Positions 26,863-35,031 of a stretch of DNA of 64,000 nucleotides are shown one piece after another. The position numbers and the translations under genes were made by a program. Source of the DNA: Parabacteroides johnsonii DSM 18315. Its GTDB lineage: Bacteria; Bacteroidota; Bacteroidia; Bacteroidales; Tannerellaceae. The stretch is from assembly GCF_025151045.1 (NCBI RefSeq), contig NZ_CP102285.1, positions 3,596,001 to 3,660,000 of the forward strand, given 5' to 3'. Numbering within the stretch: position 1 is the first letter of the stretch; every line of letters starts with the position of its first letter. The notes under the pieces are model-generated. The model had not been told where the DNA came from. It saw only the letters and a program-made list of their open reading frames with translations, and made no database searches.

Positions 26863-27666
26863 TCATATACTATCGAGCGAATGCATGCCGAATGTAGTTT
26901 GATGGCTATCTATCAATTCATTACCAACTTTCACTTCTACTATAGCAGTGTATAGATAAGGATTTCGGACACTCCATCGTTCCGGATAAAACATTTCTAT
27001 CGTATGTATAACGACCTTCTTCCCTCCAGCTGCGATCTCTGCCGGAGAGGATATCTGATAGAGAACTTTCCCTTCCCGATCCTGTATCCGGGTAGAAACT
27101 TCCACGATTACGCCAGAGGCTTCATTCTTCAAGGGTGTTTCAATTTCGACCGTACTCTTGTCCGCATTAATGACCGGGATAGTGATGTTCGTTCCCCAAT
27201 TATCCACATGAACCTGTCCGGCTTTCACCAGCCATACATTCCGGCCGATATCAGAATCCGAATCCCGGTGAGAGTTAAATTGTACGCAACTGTCTGTTTG
27301 AACAAGTAATATATTTTCTTTCTTGCCATAATTCAGAAACGGTGTTAGGACAAAACGAGACGAGGCATTTCCGTCAGGACGAGGACATAACCAATGTCCG
27401 TTCAGCCAGATCTTACGATTCAGGGTCGCTCTTTCAAAATCCAGACAGATCACTTTTCCTTTGTCTTTTTCGGGCAACTTGAATTGTTTCCGATATCCAT
27501 CCATGCCCTCACACAGTGTATCGCCTTCGGATATGAAAGCATCTGTTTGTCCTCCGCCCAAAACAAAGTCCCATTCCTGGCTGAAGGATATTCTTTCATA
27601 CCCTTTTTTCCAAATGCCACATGCGGTAAGAGACAGACAGATCAGGGCAAATACGGATAGTCTCAT
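26863..27666 (-). CDS. Truncated GH2-like lipoprotein (N-terminal binding domains only)
   Basis: The 267-residue lipoprotein (lipobox LTAC, Cys16) matches the start of a GH2 beta-galactosidase. It has the jelly-roll sugar-binding domain (about 20-165, with GYRKQFKLP, WLNGHWL and RDSDSDIGRNVWLV) and the Ig-like domain (about 165-262, ending WSVRNPYLYTAIVEV and TTFGMHS). It stops exactly where the catalytic TIM barrel should begin, so it has no GH2 active-site glutamates. No remainder of the barrel is seen downstream; the small RNA locus follows. Either it is a decayed gene, or a retained non-catalytic glycan-binding lipoprotein. An intact signal, frame and promoter favour retention. Confidence 0.7.
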   Translation of the reverse strand: MRLSVFALICLSLTACGIWKKGYERISFSQEWDFVLGGGQTDAFISEGDTLCEGMDGYRKQFKLPEKDKGKVICLDFERATLNRKIWLNGHWLCPRPDGNASSRFVLTPFLNYGKKENILLVQTDSCVQFNSHRDSDSDIGRNVWLVKAGQVHVDNWGTNITIPVINADKSTVEIETPLKNEASGVIVEVSTRIQDREGKVLYQISSPAEIAAGGKKVVIHTIEMFYPERWSVRNPYLYTAIVEVKVGNELIDSHQTTFGMHSLDSI

Positions 27667-27695
27667 ACGTGTACAGTTAACTCGTTTATATTATA

Positions 27696-27703
27696 CAAAG
27701 GTA
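27696..27703 (-). promoter_or_regulatory. -7 box for the GH2-like fragment
   Basis: TACCTTTG on the minus strand, 30 bp upstream of the ATG, fits TAnnTTTG. No clear -33 box was seen. Confidence 0.45.
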
Positions 27704-27769
27704 ATACAAAAGAGACTAAAAAATGAGAGAAGAACATACAAAATAAAGGGGTATGTCGTTATAATATCA

Positions 27770-27777
27770 TACATTTG
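27770..27777 (+). promoter_or_regulatory. -7 box for porX
   Basis: TACATTTG on the plus strand lies 46 bp upstream of the chosen porX start. It also rules out the earlier in-frame starts, which lie upstream of it. Confidence 0.5.
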
Positions 27778-27823
27778 TAGGGATGAACCTGTTTGTTCAT
27801 CTTCAAAAAAGAAAGATAAAACT

Positions 27824-29374
27824 ATGGCAGCAAAGAAAGACAGAGTGCTTTGGGCAGACGATGAGATAGATTTGTTAAAGCCCCACATCCTTTTCCTGCA
27901 GGATAAGGGATATGAAGTGATTCCGGTAATCAGCGGGCAGGACGCCATCGAATGCTGTAAGGAAGAGTCGTTCGACATTATTTTCCTGGACGAGAATATG
28001 CCGGGGCTGACCGGATTGGAAACATTGGCACAGATCAAGGCGATCAATCCCGATGTCCCTGTCGTCATGGTTACCAAGAGCGAAGAAGAAAGCATCATGA
28101 ACCAGGCTATCGGTAACAAGATCGCCGATTACCTGATCAAACCGGTCAATCCGAATCAGTTGCTCTTGTCTATCAAGAAGAATGTTCATAAGAATGTAAT
28201 TATATCCGAGACGACAACTGTCGGCTATCAGCAGGAGTTCGGGCGTATTGGCATGCAGATCAACGACTCGCTAACGACCGACGACTGGATGGAGGTTTAC
28301 AAGAAGCTTGTCTATTGGGAAATAGAACTGGAAAACAGTCAGGTTCCGATGACCGACCTGCTACGCATGCAGAAACAGGAGGCGAACAGTGCATTCGGCA
28401 AATTTGTCAAAAAGAATTACGTGGACTGGATTCAGAACCCCGGAATCCGCCCGTTGATGAGCCCGGATTTATTCAAAAAGAAAGTATTCCCGATGCTCGA
28501 CAACGGAGATAAGGTCTTTTTCATCCTGATCGACAATTTCCGTCTCGATCAGTGGCGCGAAGTAAAGGATCTGCTTGCCGAATACTATACGTTCGACGAA
28601 AGCCTATACTACAGTATCCTTCCGACTGCCACACAGTATGCCCGCAACTCGATCTTCTCAGGACTGATGCCTTTGCAGATCGAAAAGATGTTTCCGGAAC
28701 TTTGGGTGGACGAGGATAGCGAGGAGGGGAAAAACCTGAACGAAGCACCGCTTATCCGGACGCAGATCGAGCGGTTTCGTAAGAAATATACCTTCTCCTA
28801 TCACAAGGTGCATGATTCGCAATATAACGACAAATTGCTGAATATCGTCCCTTCCCTATTTCATAACCAGTTGAATGTGGTGGTACTGAACTTTGTCGAT
28901 ATGCTTTCCCATGCCCGTACCGAAAACAAGATGATCCGCGAACTGGCCCAGAGCGAAGCTGCCTATCGCAGCCTGACACGTTCCTGGTTCCAGCATTCGG
29001 GCACGCTGGAACTTTTCAAGCGTATTGCCGGAAAAGGATATAAAGTGATCGTTACGACCGACCACGGTACTATCCGTGTCGATAACCCGCAGAAAGTAAT
29101 AGGCGATAAGAATACAAATACCAACCTGCGCTACAAGGTTGGCAAAAACTTGAATTATAATCCGAAAGAAGTATTTGACATCCGTTTTCCCGACAAGGCA
29201 GGGTTACCTTCCCCGAACCTGAGCAGCAAATACATCTTTGCGATGAACAATGATTTCTTTGCTTATCCGAACAACTATAATTATTATGTTTCTTATTATA
29301 AGAATACATTCCAACACGGTGGTATTTCGATGGAAGAAATGCTGATTCCTTTCATTACTATGACAGTAAAATAA
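27824..29374 (+). CDS. porX: PorX: response regulator with PglZ phosphodiesterase domain
   Basis: The start at 27824 gives 516 residues, close to known PorX length. Residues 1-120 are a receiver domain: acidic pair ADDE (11-14), phospho-acceptor Asp56 in FLDENMPG and Lys in YLIKPVNP (about 105). A helical bundle (about 125-200) joins it to a PglZ domain of the alkaline phosphatase superfamily (about 205-516), with the metal-site stretches FILIDNFRLDQWR, ATQYARNSIFSG and VTTDHGTIRV. In Porphyromonas PorX works with PorY to control the type IX secretion system, and the PglZ domain hydrolyses oligonucleotides. No porY or por secretion genes are nearby, and gut Bacteroidales keep this gene even without full type IX secretion, so its role here may be different. 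Confidence 0.93.
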   Translation: MAAKKDRVLWADDEIDLLKPHILFLQDKGYEVIPVISGQDAIECCKEESFDIIFLDENMPGLTGLETLAQIKAINPDVPVVMVTKSEEESIMNQAIGNKIADYLIKPVNPNQLLLSIKKNVHKNVIISETTTVGYQQEFGRIGMQINDSLTTDDWMEVYKKLVYWEIELENSQVPMTDLLRMQKQEANSAFGKFVKKNYVDWIQNPGIRPLMSPDLFKKKVFPMLDNGDKVFFILIDNFRLDQWREVKDLLAEYYTFDESLYYSILPTATQYARNSIFSGLMPLQIEKMFPELWVDEDSEEGKNLNEAPLIRTQIERFRKKYTFSYHKVHDSQYNDKLLNIVPSLFHNQLNVVVLNFVDMLSHARTENKMIRELAQSEAAYRSLTRSWFQHSGTLELFKRIAGKGYKVIVTTDHGTIRVDNPQKVIGDKNTNTNLRYKVGKNLNYNPKEVFDIRFPDKAGLPSPNLSSKYIFAMNNDFFAYPNNYNYYVSYYKNTFQHGGISMEEMLIPFITMTVK

Positions 29375-29390
29375 TTAGCAACCGCAAAAT

Positions 29391-29518
29391 AATTGGCAAT
29401 TGACAATTGACAATTGACAATTGTTTTAACTTTGCAATCGAAAACTTCAATTGCCGGCTGTCAATTACCAATTCTCTTTCTCACTGAATTGTCTATTGTC
29501 AATTGTCAATTGCCAATT
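29391..29518. repeat. Inverted pair of 32-bp AATTGACAATT-type arms
   Basis: The arm at 29391-29422 and the reverse complement of 29487-29518 agree at all but one or two of 32 positions; each arm is a run of AATTGACA units. The 64-bp space between them is ordinary sequence. The pair separates porX from tsaE and could fold into a long hairpin that ends the porX transcript. Confidence 0.8.
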
Positions 29519-29527
29519 ATTAAAGTT

Positions 29528-29947
29528 ATGCATACAATTAAAATCGAAAATTTAGATACGATCCGCCAAGCTGCCAAAGAGTTTATTGCCGGGATGGACG
29601 ACCGTACCGTTTTCGCTTTCCGGGGCGATATGGGAGCCGGGAAGACCACTTTCATCAAGGCTATCTGCGAAGAGTTAGGCGTGGAAGATGTCATCAACAG
29701 CCCGACGTTCGCCATTATCAACGAATATCGTAGCGGAGAAACCGGTGAACTGATCTATCATTTTGACTTCTACCGCATCAACAAATTAAGCGAAGCAGAA
29801 GATATAGGCACGGAAGACTATTTCTATAGCGGTGCTCTCTGCTTTATCGAATGGCCGGAAAAGATCGAAGAATTATTGCCGGGTGACGTTGTGGAAGTTG
29901 CCATTACAGAAAACCTGGACGGTTCCCGCACCGTAGAAGTGAAATAA
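29528..29947 (+). CDS. tsaE: tRNA threonylcarbamoyladenosine synthesis ATPase TsaE
   Basis: The start is the ATG at 29528 (139 residues); earlier starts fall in the inverted repeat. The Walker A motif is [11 protein letters not shown] (about 33-43), followed by [11 protein letters not shown] (about 59-69) and the [16 protein letters not shown] segment. TsaE is the small ATPase that drives the TsaB/TsaD complex making t6A37 on ANN-decoding tRNAs. Full length and all key residues are present. The small Imm17-like gene follows after 1 bp. Confidence 0.96.
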   Translation: MHTIKIENLDTIRQAAKEFIAGMDDRTVFAFRGDMGAGKTTFIKAICEELGVEDVINSPTFAIINEYRSGETGELIYHFDFYRINKLSEAEDIGTEDYFYSGALCFIEWPEKIEELLPGDVVEVAITENLDGSRTVEVK

Positions 29948-29948
29948 G

Positions 29949-30164
29949 ATGGAACCTACCGAATATTTTATCCTGACACTCTTTATCGCATTAGGGATAT
30001 TCTCGATTGTCGCTGCAATCCTGAATCTCGACTGGTATTTCCAAACCAGTGGAGCCATGACATTCGTCAAGTGGCTGGGGCGCAAAGGCGCCCGTATTTT
30101 CTATGCTCTTTTGGGATTAGGATTGATTGCCTGTGGAGTGACAGGACTTCTCTTTTGGAATTGA
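29949..30164 (+). CDS. Small membrane protein, Imm17-like
   Basis: The 71-residue protein has two membrane segments (about 7-27 and 50-68) joined by a basic loop with FVKWLGRKGARIFY. It resembles the family named immunity protein 17. No toxin gene is nearby, so the immunity label should not be taken as function. It follows tsaE with a 1-bp gap and must share its transcript. The conserved LNLDWYFQ and GRKGARIFYALLG stretches suggest a defined, non-random product. Confidence 0.75.
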   Translation: MEPTEYFILTLFIALGIFSIVAAILNLDWYFQTSGAMTFVKWLGRKGARIFYALLGLGLIACGVTGLLFWN

Positions 30165-30227
30165 CAATTGACAATTTTAGAGATAGAACAATCGACCAAA
30201 GGCCGAACTAATTGTCAATTGTCAATT
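30159..30227. terminator. Perfect 18-bp inverted repeat between convergent genes
   Basis: AATTGACAATTGACAATT at 30159-30176 pairs perfectly with 30210-30227 around a 33-nt loop. It begins inside the last codons of the Imm17-like gene and ends just before the rnr stop, so it can serve as terminator for both strands. It is built from the same unit as the repeats at 26069 and 29391. Confidence 0.7.
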
Positions 30228-30229
30228 GT

Positions 30230-32410
30230 TTAAACCAGTGCAAAGTCCAGCTGTTTCCTCTCCAGGTTAGCTTGTGCTACTTTTACCGTGATGGCATCTC
30301 CTAATTGGTAAGTACGTTTCGTTCTACGACCAAGCAGACAATAGTTCTTGTCGTCAAACTCATAGAAGTCATCATCGAGATCACGGATCGGAACAAGCCC
30401 CTCACATTTGTTTTCATTCAGCTCCACGTACAAACCCCATTCGGTGACACCGGATACGACACCATCGAATACCTGTCCCAGTTTATCTTTCATAAACTCG
30501 ACCTGTTTGTACTTGATGGAAGAACGTTCGGCATTTGAAGCCACTATTTCCATCTCAGAGCAATGTTTGCAATACTCCTCATACTTGCTCTTTATCACAC
30601 TACGGCCACCTGCCAGATAGCGTTCCAGCAAACGATGTACCATCATATCCGGATAACGGCGGATAGGAGAAGTGAAGTGTGTATAATAGTCCATTGCTAA
30701 CCCATAATGACCGATATTATCCGTCGTATAATGAGCTTTCTGCATGGAACGGATAGCCAGCGTCTCCACCAGATTTTCTTCTGGTTTACCCTGTACGTTA
30801 TCCAACAACTTGTTGATACCTTTGGATATATCCGTTTTCGTCCCTTCCGTACGCATCTTGTAACCGAAGCGACTGATGAATGCGGAGAAGTCCCTCAATT
30901 TTTCAGGATCCGGCTGTTCATGAATACGATAGACAAACGTTTTCTTTGTCCTATTCTTGCTCTTTCCGACAAACTCGGCTACCGTACGGTTGGCCAGCAG
31001 CATGAATTCTTCAATCAGTTTATTAGCTTCCTTCGATTCTTTGATGTAGGTTCCTAACGGTTTACCATTCTCGTCTATGTCGAATTTGACTTCGTAACGG
31101 TCGAAAGCGATTGCCCCGTCCTTAAAGCGACGGTCACGCAATTTTTGCGCCATGCTGTTAAGCATCAGGATTTCTTCTTTATAATCGCCTTCTCCTGTCT
31201 CGATGACAACCTGAGCTTCTTCATAAGTGAAGCGACGGTCGCTCTTGATAATGGTACGGGTGATATGGGATTGTTGGACTTCGGCATCCTTATTCAACTC
31301 GAAAACTGCGGAAAAACAAAGTTTTTCTTCATCCGGACGGAGCGAACAGATCTGATTGCACAGACGTTCCGGTAACATCGGGATAGTGCGGTCCACGAGA
31401 TAAACAGATGTCGCACGACTGAAAGCTTCCCGGTCTATCAGACTTTCGGGTTTGACATAGTAGGTCACATCGGCGATATGAACGCCTACTTCCCAATTGC
31501 CATTATCCAACTTACGGGCGGAAAGGGCATCATCGAAGTCCTTAGCATCTTTCGGGTCAATCGTAAAAGTCGTGATGCCACGGAAATCCTCACGCTTGGC
31601 AATTTCCTCTTCGGGAATTGCTTCCGATATCTTTTCCGCAGCCTTCTCTACATTGACCGGATATTTATACGGAAGGTTGAACTCTGCCAGAATAGCGTTC
31701 ATCTCCGCATTGTTTTCACCGGCGGTACCCAAAATATCTACCACCTCACCCAGCGGGTTCTTGGCTTCCTCCGGCCATTCGGTAATACGGACGATCGCTT
31801 TGTCGCCAGTCTTGCCACCTTTCAACTTGTCTTTTGGGATAAAGATATCGTTTGCGAGCGTTTTGTCTTCCGTTATCAGGAACGCAAATCCTTTGGTCAC
31901 CTGTAGTTTACCGGTAATCAATCGTCGCTCACTTTCCAGTATCTCGATAACCTCGCCTTCTGGGTCAGCCCCTTTTCTCTTGGCATGAAGCTGTATTTTT
32001 ACCTTATCACCGTTAAGCGCATGTGCGGAGTTTCGCTCTGCCACAAAAATCGGCGTCCCCCCATCTTCGGGAATAAAAGAGTTTTTGCCATTCTGACGGC
32101 GCATAAAGGTTCCGATAGCAGTCGTTCCCCAATTATTATAACGGTAACGTCCCCTGTCTATTTCGGAAATGAAGTTGTCGGAAGAAAGAGCATACAGGAT
32201 ATCCACCACCTGCAACTTCTGCACCTGATTGGTTACTCCTATCATACTGCTGATTTGTCGATAGTTAAAAGGTTCTTTGGGAGAAGACTTGAAAACGTTG
32301 ATGATGGCATTGATCATAGCCTCTTTTTTCATCCGTTTGTTTTCGCCTTTGGAATTGCTTTTCTTCTTCCCCGGTTTATTACTTTTCTTTTCAGATTTAC
32401 TCTTAGTCAT
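30230..32410 (-). CDS. rnr: Ribonuclease R
   Basis: The 726-residue 3'-5' exoribonuclease has a Lys/Ser-rich N-terminus (1-28), a winged-helix domain (about 30-95), cold-shock OB domains (about 100-250) and the RNB catalytic domain (about 260-600). The RNB domain carries TIDPKDAKDFDDALS, the cluster of Asp residues that binds the two metal ions, and HYTHFTSPIRRYPDMMVHR. An S1 domain closes the protein (about 640-720, GVVSGVTEWGLYVEL). It degrades structured RNA and mRNA fragments in the cytoplasm. Length and order of domains are normal. Confidence 0.96.
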   Translation of the reverse strand: MTKSKSEKKSNKPGKKKSNSKGENKRMKKEAMINAIINVFKSSPKEPFNYRQISSMIGVTNQVQKLQVVDILYALSSDNFISEIDRGRYRYNNWGTTAIGTFMRRQNGKNSFIPEDGGTPIFVAERNSAHALNGDKVKIQLHAKRKGADPEGEVIEILESERRLITGKLQVTKGFAFLITEDKTLANDIFIPKDKLKGGKTGDKAIVRITEWPEEAKNPLGEVVDILGTAGENNAEMNAILAEFNLPYKYPVNVEKAAEKISEAIPEEEIAKREDFRGITTFTIDPKDAKDFDDALSARKLDNGNWEVGVHIADVTYYVKPESLIDREAFSRATSVYLVDRTIPMLPERLCNQICSLRPDEEKLCFSAVFELNKDAEVQQSHITRTIIKSDRRFTYEEAQVVIETGEGDYKEEILMLNSMAQKLRDRRFKDGAIAFDRYEVKFDIDENGKPLGTYIKESKEANKLIEEFMLLANRTVAEFVGKSKNRTKKTFVYRIHEQPDPEKLRDFSAFISRFGYKMRTEGTKTDISKGINKLLDNVQGKPEENLVETLAIRSMQKAHYTTDNIGHYGLAMDYYTHFTSPIRRYPDMMVHRLLERYLAGGRSVIKSKYEEYCKHCSEMEIVASNAERSSIKYKQVEFMKDKLGQVFDGVVSGVTEWGLYVELNENKCEGLVPIRDLDDDFYEFDDKNYCLLGRRTKRTYQLGDAITVKVAQANLERKQLDFALV

Positions 32411-32491
32411 ATATCTTTTTCAATGTTTTACAAAGTAAACAATAAATTTTGAGAAGCTGTTTACATTTGTGATAAATAATCTTCGGGAGAT

Positions 32492-33445
32492 TTATTCCCC
32501 GAAACAGTTGGCCCTTACACCTTTAATACCCGGTTTGCAACAAAATACACTGCCACTTAAGGGGTATTCCCGGAGTTGTTCCTCGGACAAGCCTGCACGA
32601 GCCGTTGTTATGTAAAGCGTATCCATTTTATTGCCTCCGAAAGCGCAAGAAGCGACATTAGGTGCCGGGACCTCTACTTTCGCCAGCAATTCTCCCGTGT
32701 AGGGATTGTAGCAATAAACACCATATCCTCCCCATTGGGCTACCCAAAGGTGATCGTCGCTATCAATCGCCATACCATCGGGTGCTCCCGTCCCGTCGGG
32801 CAAGGTAACGGCTATACCGTCGAACAAGATATCCCCGTTGTCGGCATCGTAGCGGTAGCGGGCTATCTTACCGGTCGGCGTGTCGTTATAATACATAAAC
32901 TTCTTATTGGACGACCAGACGATCCCGTTTGAAATCGTGACCTTTTTCAATTTCGTGGTGACAGTCCCGGCAGGCGAAACAGTGTACAAGGTCCCGGCAC
33001 CTTTAGGTGCACCAAATCCCATCGTCCCTACCCACAAATGTCCGGCAGGATCACATTTACCGTCGTTACAACGCACTTTACCGTTTTCGTCAGGTATCGG
33101 AGCAATGGAAGTGGTATGGCCGTCATGCAGGTTTACCCGCACAATTTCATTTTGCAAGGCTATGATAACCGTACTGTCCGTTTCGGGAACCACCGTCGAT
33201 GCCATACGATCAAACTTCCAGGAACTACATTCTTTTGTATCGGGATGATATTCGTATAATGTTTGCCCTTCGATGTCCACCCAAAACAAAGTGTGACGCT
33301 CGGGATGCCAGATAGAACCTTCTCCAGTAGTCGCTTCAGCCTGATAAGCCAACTCTGCTGGAATCATTTCGACCTTTGGTGAGCAGGATGTTGTCATAAT
33401 TAAAAGTGATAATAAAATAGATGCGTTAATAAGAAAATGTTTCAT
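32492..33445 (-). CDS. SMP-30/gluconolactonase-like lipoprotein
   Basis: The 317-residue lipoprotein (lipobox MTTSC, Cys21) has a six-bladed beta-propeller of the SMP-30/gluconolactonase/LRE family. Seen are GEGSIWHPERHTLFWVD (about 41-57, with the metal-ligand Glu), RCNDGKCDPAGHLWVGTM (Asn/Asp ligands), ISNGIVWSSNKKFMYYNDT and PDGMAIDSDDHLWVAQ. Family members hydrolyse sugar lactones with a divalent metal. The gene is divergent from uxaB/uxaA, so hydrolysis of an aldonate or uronate lactone in the same pathway is a reasonable inference. Lipidation places it outside the cytoplasm, which would put it before import. Confidence 0.85.
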   Translation of the reverse strand: MKHFLINASILLSLLIMTTSCSPKVEMIPAELAYQAEATTGEGSIWHPERHTLFWVDIEGQTLYEYHPDTKECSSWKFDRMASTVVPETDSTVIIALQNEIVRVNLHDGHTTSIAPIPDENGKVRCNDGKCDPAGHLWVGTMGFGAPKGAGTLYTVSPAGTVTTKLKKVTISNGIVWSSNKKFMYYNDTPTGKIARYRYDADNGDILFDGIAVTLPDGTGAPDGMAIDSDDHLWVAQWGGYGVYCYNPYTGELLAKVEVPAPNVASCAFGGNKMDTLYITTARAGLSEEQLREYPLSGSVFCCKPGIKGVRANCFGE

Positions 33446-33489
33446 GGTATAAAAAAGACTGTTCTTGCCAGTTACGGATAAGTTTTATG

Positions 33490-33497
33490 CAAATATA
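33490..33497 (-). promoter_or_regulatory. -7 box for the SMP-30-like gene
   Basis: TATATTTG on the minus strand, 45 bp upstream of the ATG, fits TAnnTTTG. No -33 box was seen. Confidence 0.5.
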
Positions 33498-33579
33498 CTA
33501 AATAAATCCGAGATTTCTTTTAAATTAGGCGCCGAATTTATATAATCGGCTTTGATTGCCATTAATGAACAGATTTTAA

Positions 33580-35031
33580 ATGAATAGTAAGATGAAAGAA
33601 TTGAATGAAAAAACTGCCGGCAAAATGCTGTATCCGGAACGGATTATCCAGTTCGGCGAAGGCAATTTCCTCCGGGCATTCGTGGATTGGATTATCCAGA
33701 AGATGAATGAAAAAGTGGATTTTAACAGCAGCGTTGTGGTGGTCCAGCCTATCGACCGGGGAATGGTCGACATGTTGAACGCACAGGATTGCTTGTACCA
33801 TGTCAATCTTCAGGGATTAGACAAAGGCAAGAAGGTCGACAGCCTTACCCGGATCGATGTGATAAGCCGCGCGTTGAATCCTTATGTGGATTTTTCCGCA
33901 TTCATGAAACTGGCGGAACAGCCGGAAATGCGCTTCGTCATTTCAAATACGACGGAAGCAGGAATCACCTTCGATCCGGCTTGCAAGTTGGAGGACGCGC
34001 CTGCTTCTTCTTATCCGGGCAAGCTGACGCAATTGCTTTATCACCGCTACAAAACATTTAACGGAGAAAAAGACAAAGGCTTGCTCATCTTTCCGTGCGA
34101 ATTGATCTTCCTGAACGGGCATAAACTGAAAGAGACCATTTACCAGTATATCGATTTGTGGCAATTAGGAGAAGATTTCAAAACCTGGTTTACGGAATGC
34201 TGCGGTGTATATGCGACGCTGGTCGACCGTATTGTCCCGGGATTTCCACGTAAAGAGATCGATTCAATTAAAGAGAAACTGCAATATAACGACAATTTAG
34301 TCGTACAGGCGGAAATATTCTATTTATGGGTAATCGAAGCGCCCGAATCGGTCGCCAAAGAGTTTCCGGCAGACAAAGCTGGCTTGAATGTACTGTTTGT
34401 TCCGAGCGAGGAACCTTACCACCAGCGGAAAGTGACCCTTTTGAACGGTCCTCATACTGTTTTAGCGCCTGTCTCTTGGCTTTCCGGAGTGAATATCGTG
34501 CGGGATGCCTGCCAACACGACATTTTAGGGAAATACATCCACAAAGTGATGTTCGGGGAATTGCTGGAAACGCTGAATCTGCCGAAAGAAGAATTGGTAC
34601 AGTTCGGCAATGACGTCATGGAACGTTTTAACAATCCGTTCGTCGATCATTCGGTTGTCTCGATCATGCTGAACTCATTTCCTAAATATGAAACACGTGA
34701 CCTGCCGGGCTTGAAAATTTACCTGGAACGGAAAGGCGAGTTGCCCAAAGGACTGGTGTTAGGTCTGGCAGCTATTATTACCTATTATAAAGGATATGTC
34801 CGTACCGATGGAGCAAAATCCGAACCGAATGATTCCACCGAGATTCTTCAACTATTGCAAGACCTTTGGGCTACTGGCTCGACCGGTCAAGTCGCCGAAG
34901 GCGTATTGGCAGCGACTTCCATTTGGGGAGAAGACTTGAACCGCATTCCTGGATTAACCAGTATGGTAAAAGGTTTCCTGGATGCCATTGAAGAAAAAGG
35001 AATGCTTAATGTCGTTAAAGAAATTTGCTGA
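33580..35031 (+). CDS. uxaB: Tagaturonate reductase (altronate oxidoreductase)
   Basis: The 483-residue protein belongs to the mannitol dehydrogenase family. The N-terminal NAD-binding stretch is RIIQFGEGNFLRAFVDW (21-37); the catalytic part has ISNTTEAGITF (about 127-137) and KVTLLNGPHTVLAPVSWL (about 287-304), with the Lys and the Asn-Gly-x-His of this family. It reduces tagaturonate to altronate with NADH in galacturonate breakdown. Its TGA overlaps the ATG of uxaA, so the two steps are translationally coupled. uxaC is not in the window. Confidence 0.93.
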   Translation: MNSKMKELNEKTAGKMLYPERIIQFGEGNFLRAFVDWIIQKMNEKVDFNSSVVVVQPIDRGMVDMLNAQDCLYHVNLQGLDKGKKVDSLTRIDVISRALNPYVDFSAFMKLAEQPEMRFVISNTTEAGITFDPACKLEDAPASSYPGKLTQLLYHRYKTFNGEKDKGLLIFPCELIFLNGHKLKETIYQYIDLWQLGEDFKTWFTECCGVYATLVDRIVPGFPRKEIDSIKEKLQYNDNLVVQAEIFYLWVIEAPESVAKEFPADKAGLNVLFVPSEEPYHQRKVTLLNGPHTVLAPVSWLSGVNIVRDACQHDILGKYIHKVMFGELLETLNLPKEELVQFGNDVMERFNNPFVDHSVVSIMLNSFPKYETRDLPGLKIYLERKGELPKGLVLGLAAIITYYKGYVRTDGAKSEPNDSTEILQLLQDLWATGSTGQVAEGVLAATSIWGEDLNRIPGLTSMVKGFLDAIEEKGMLNVVKEIC

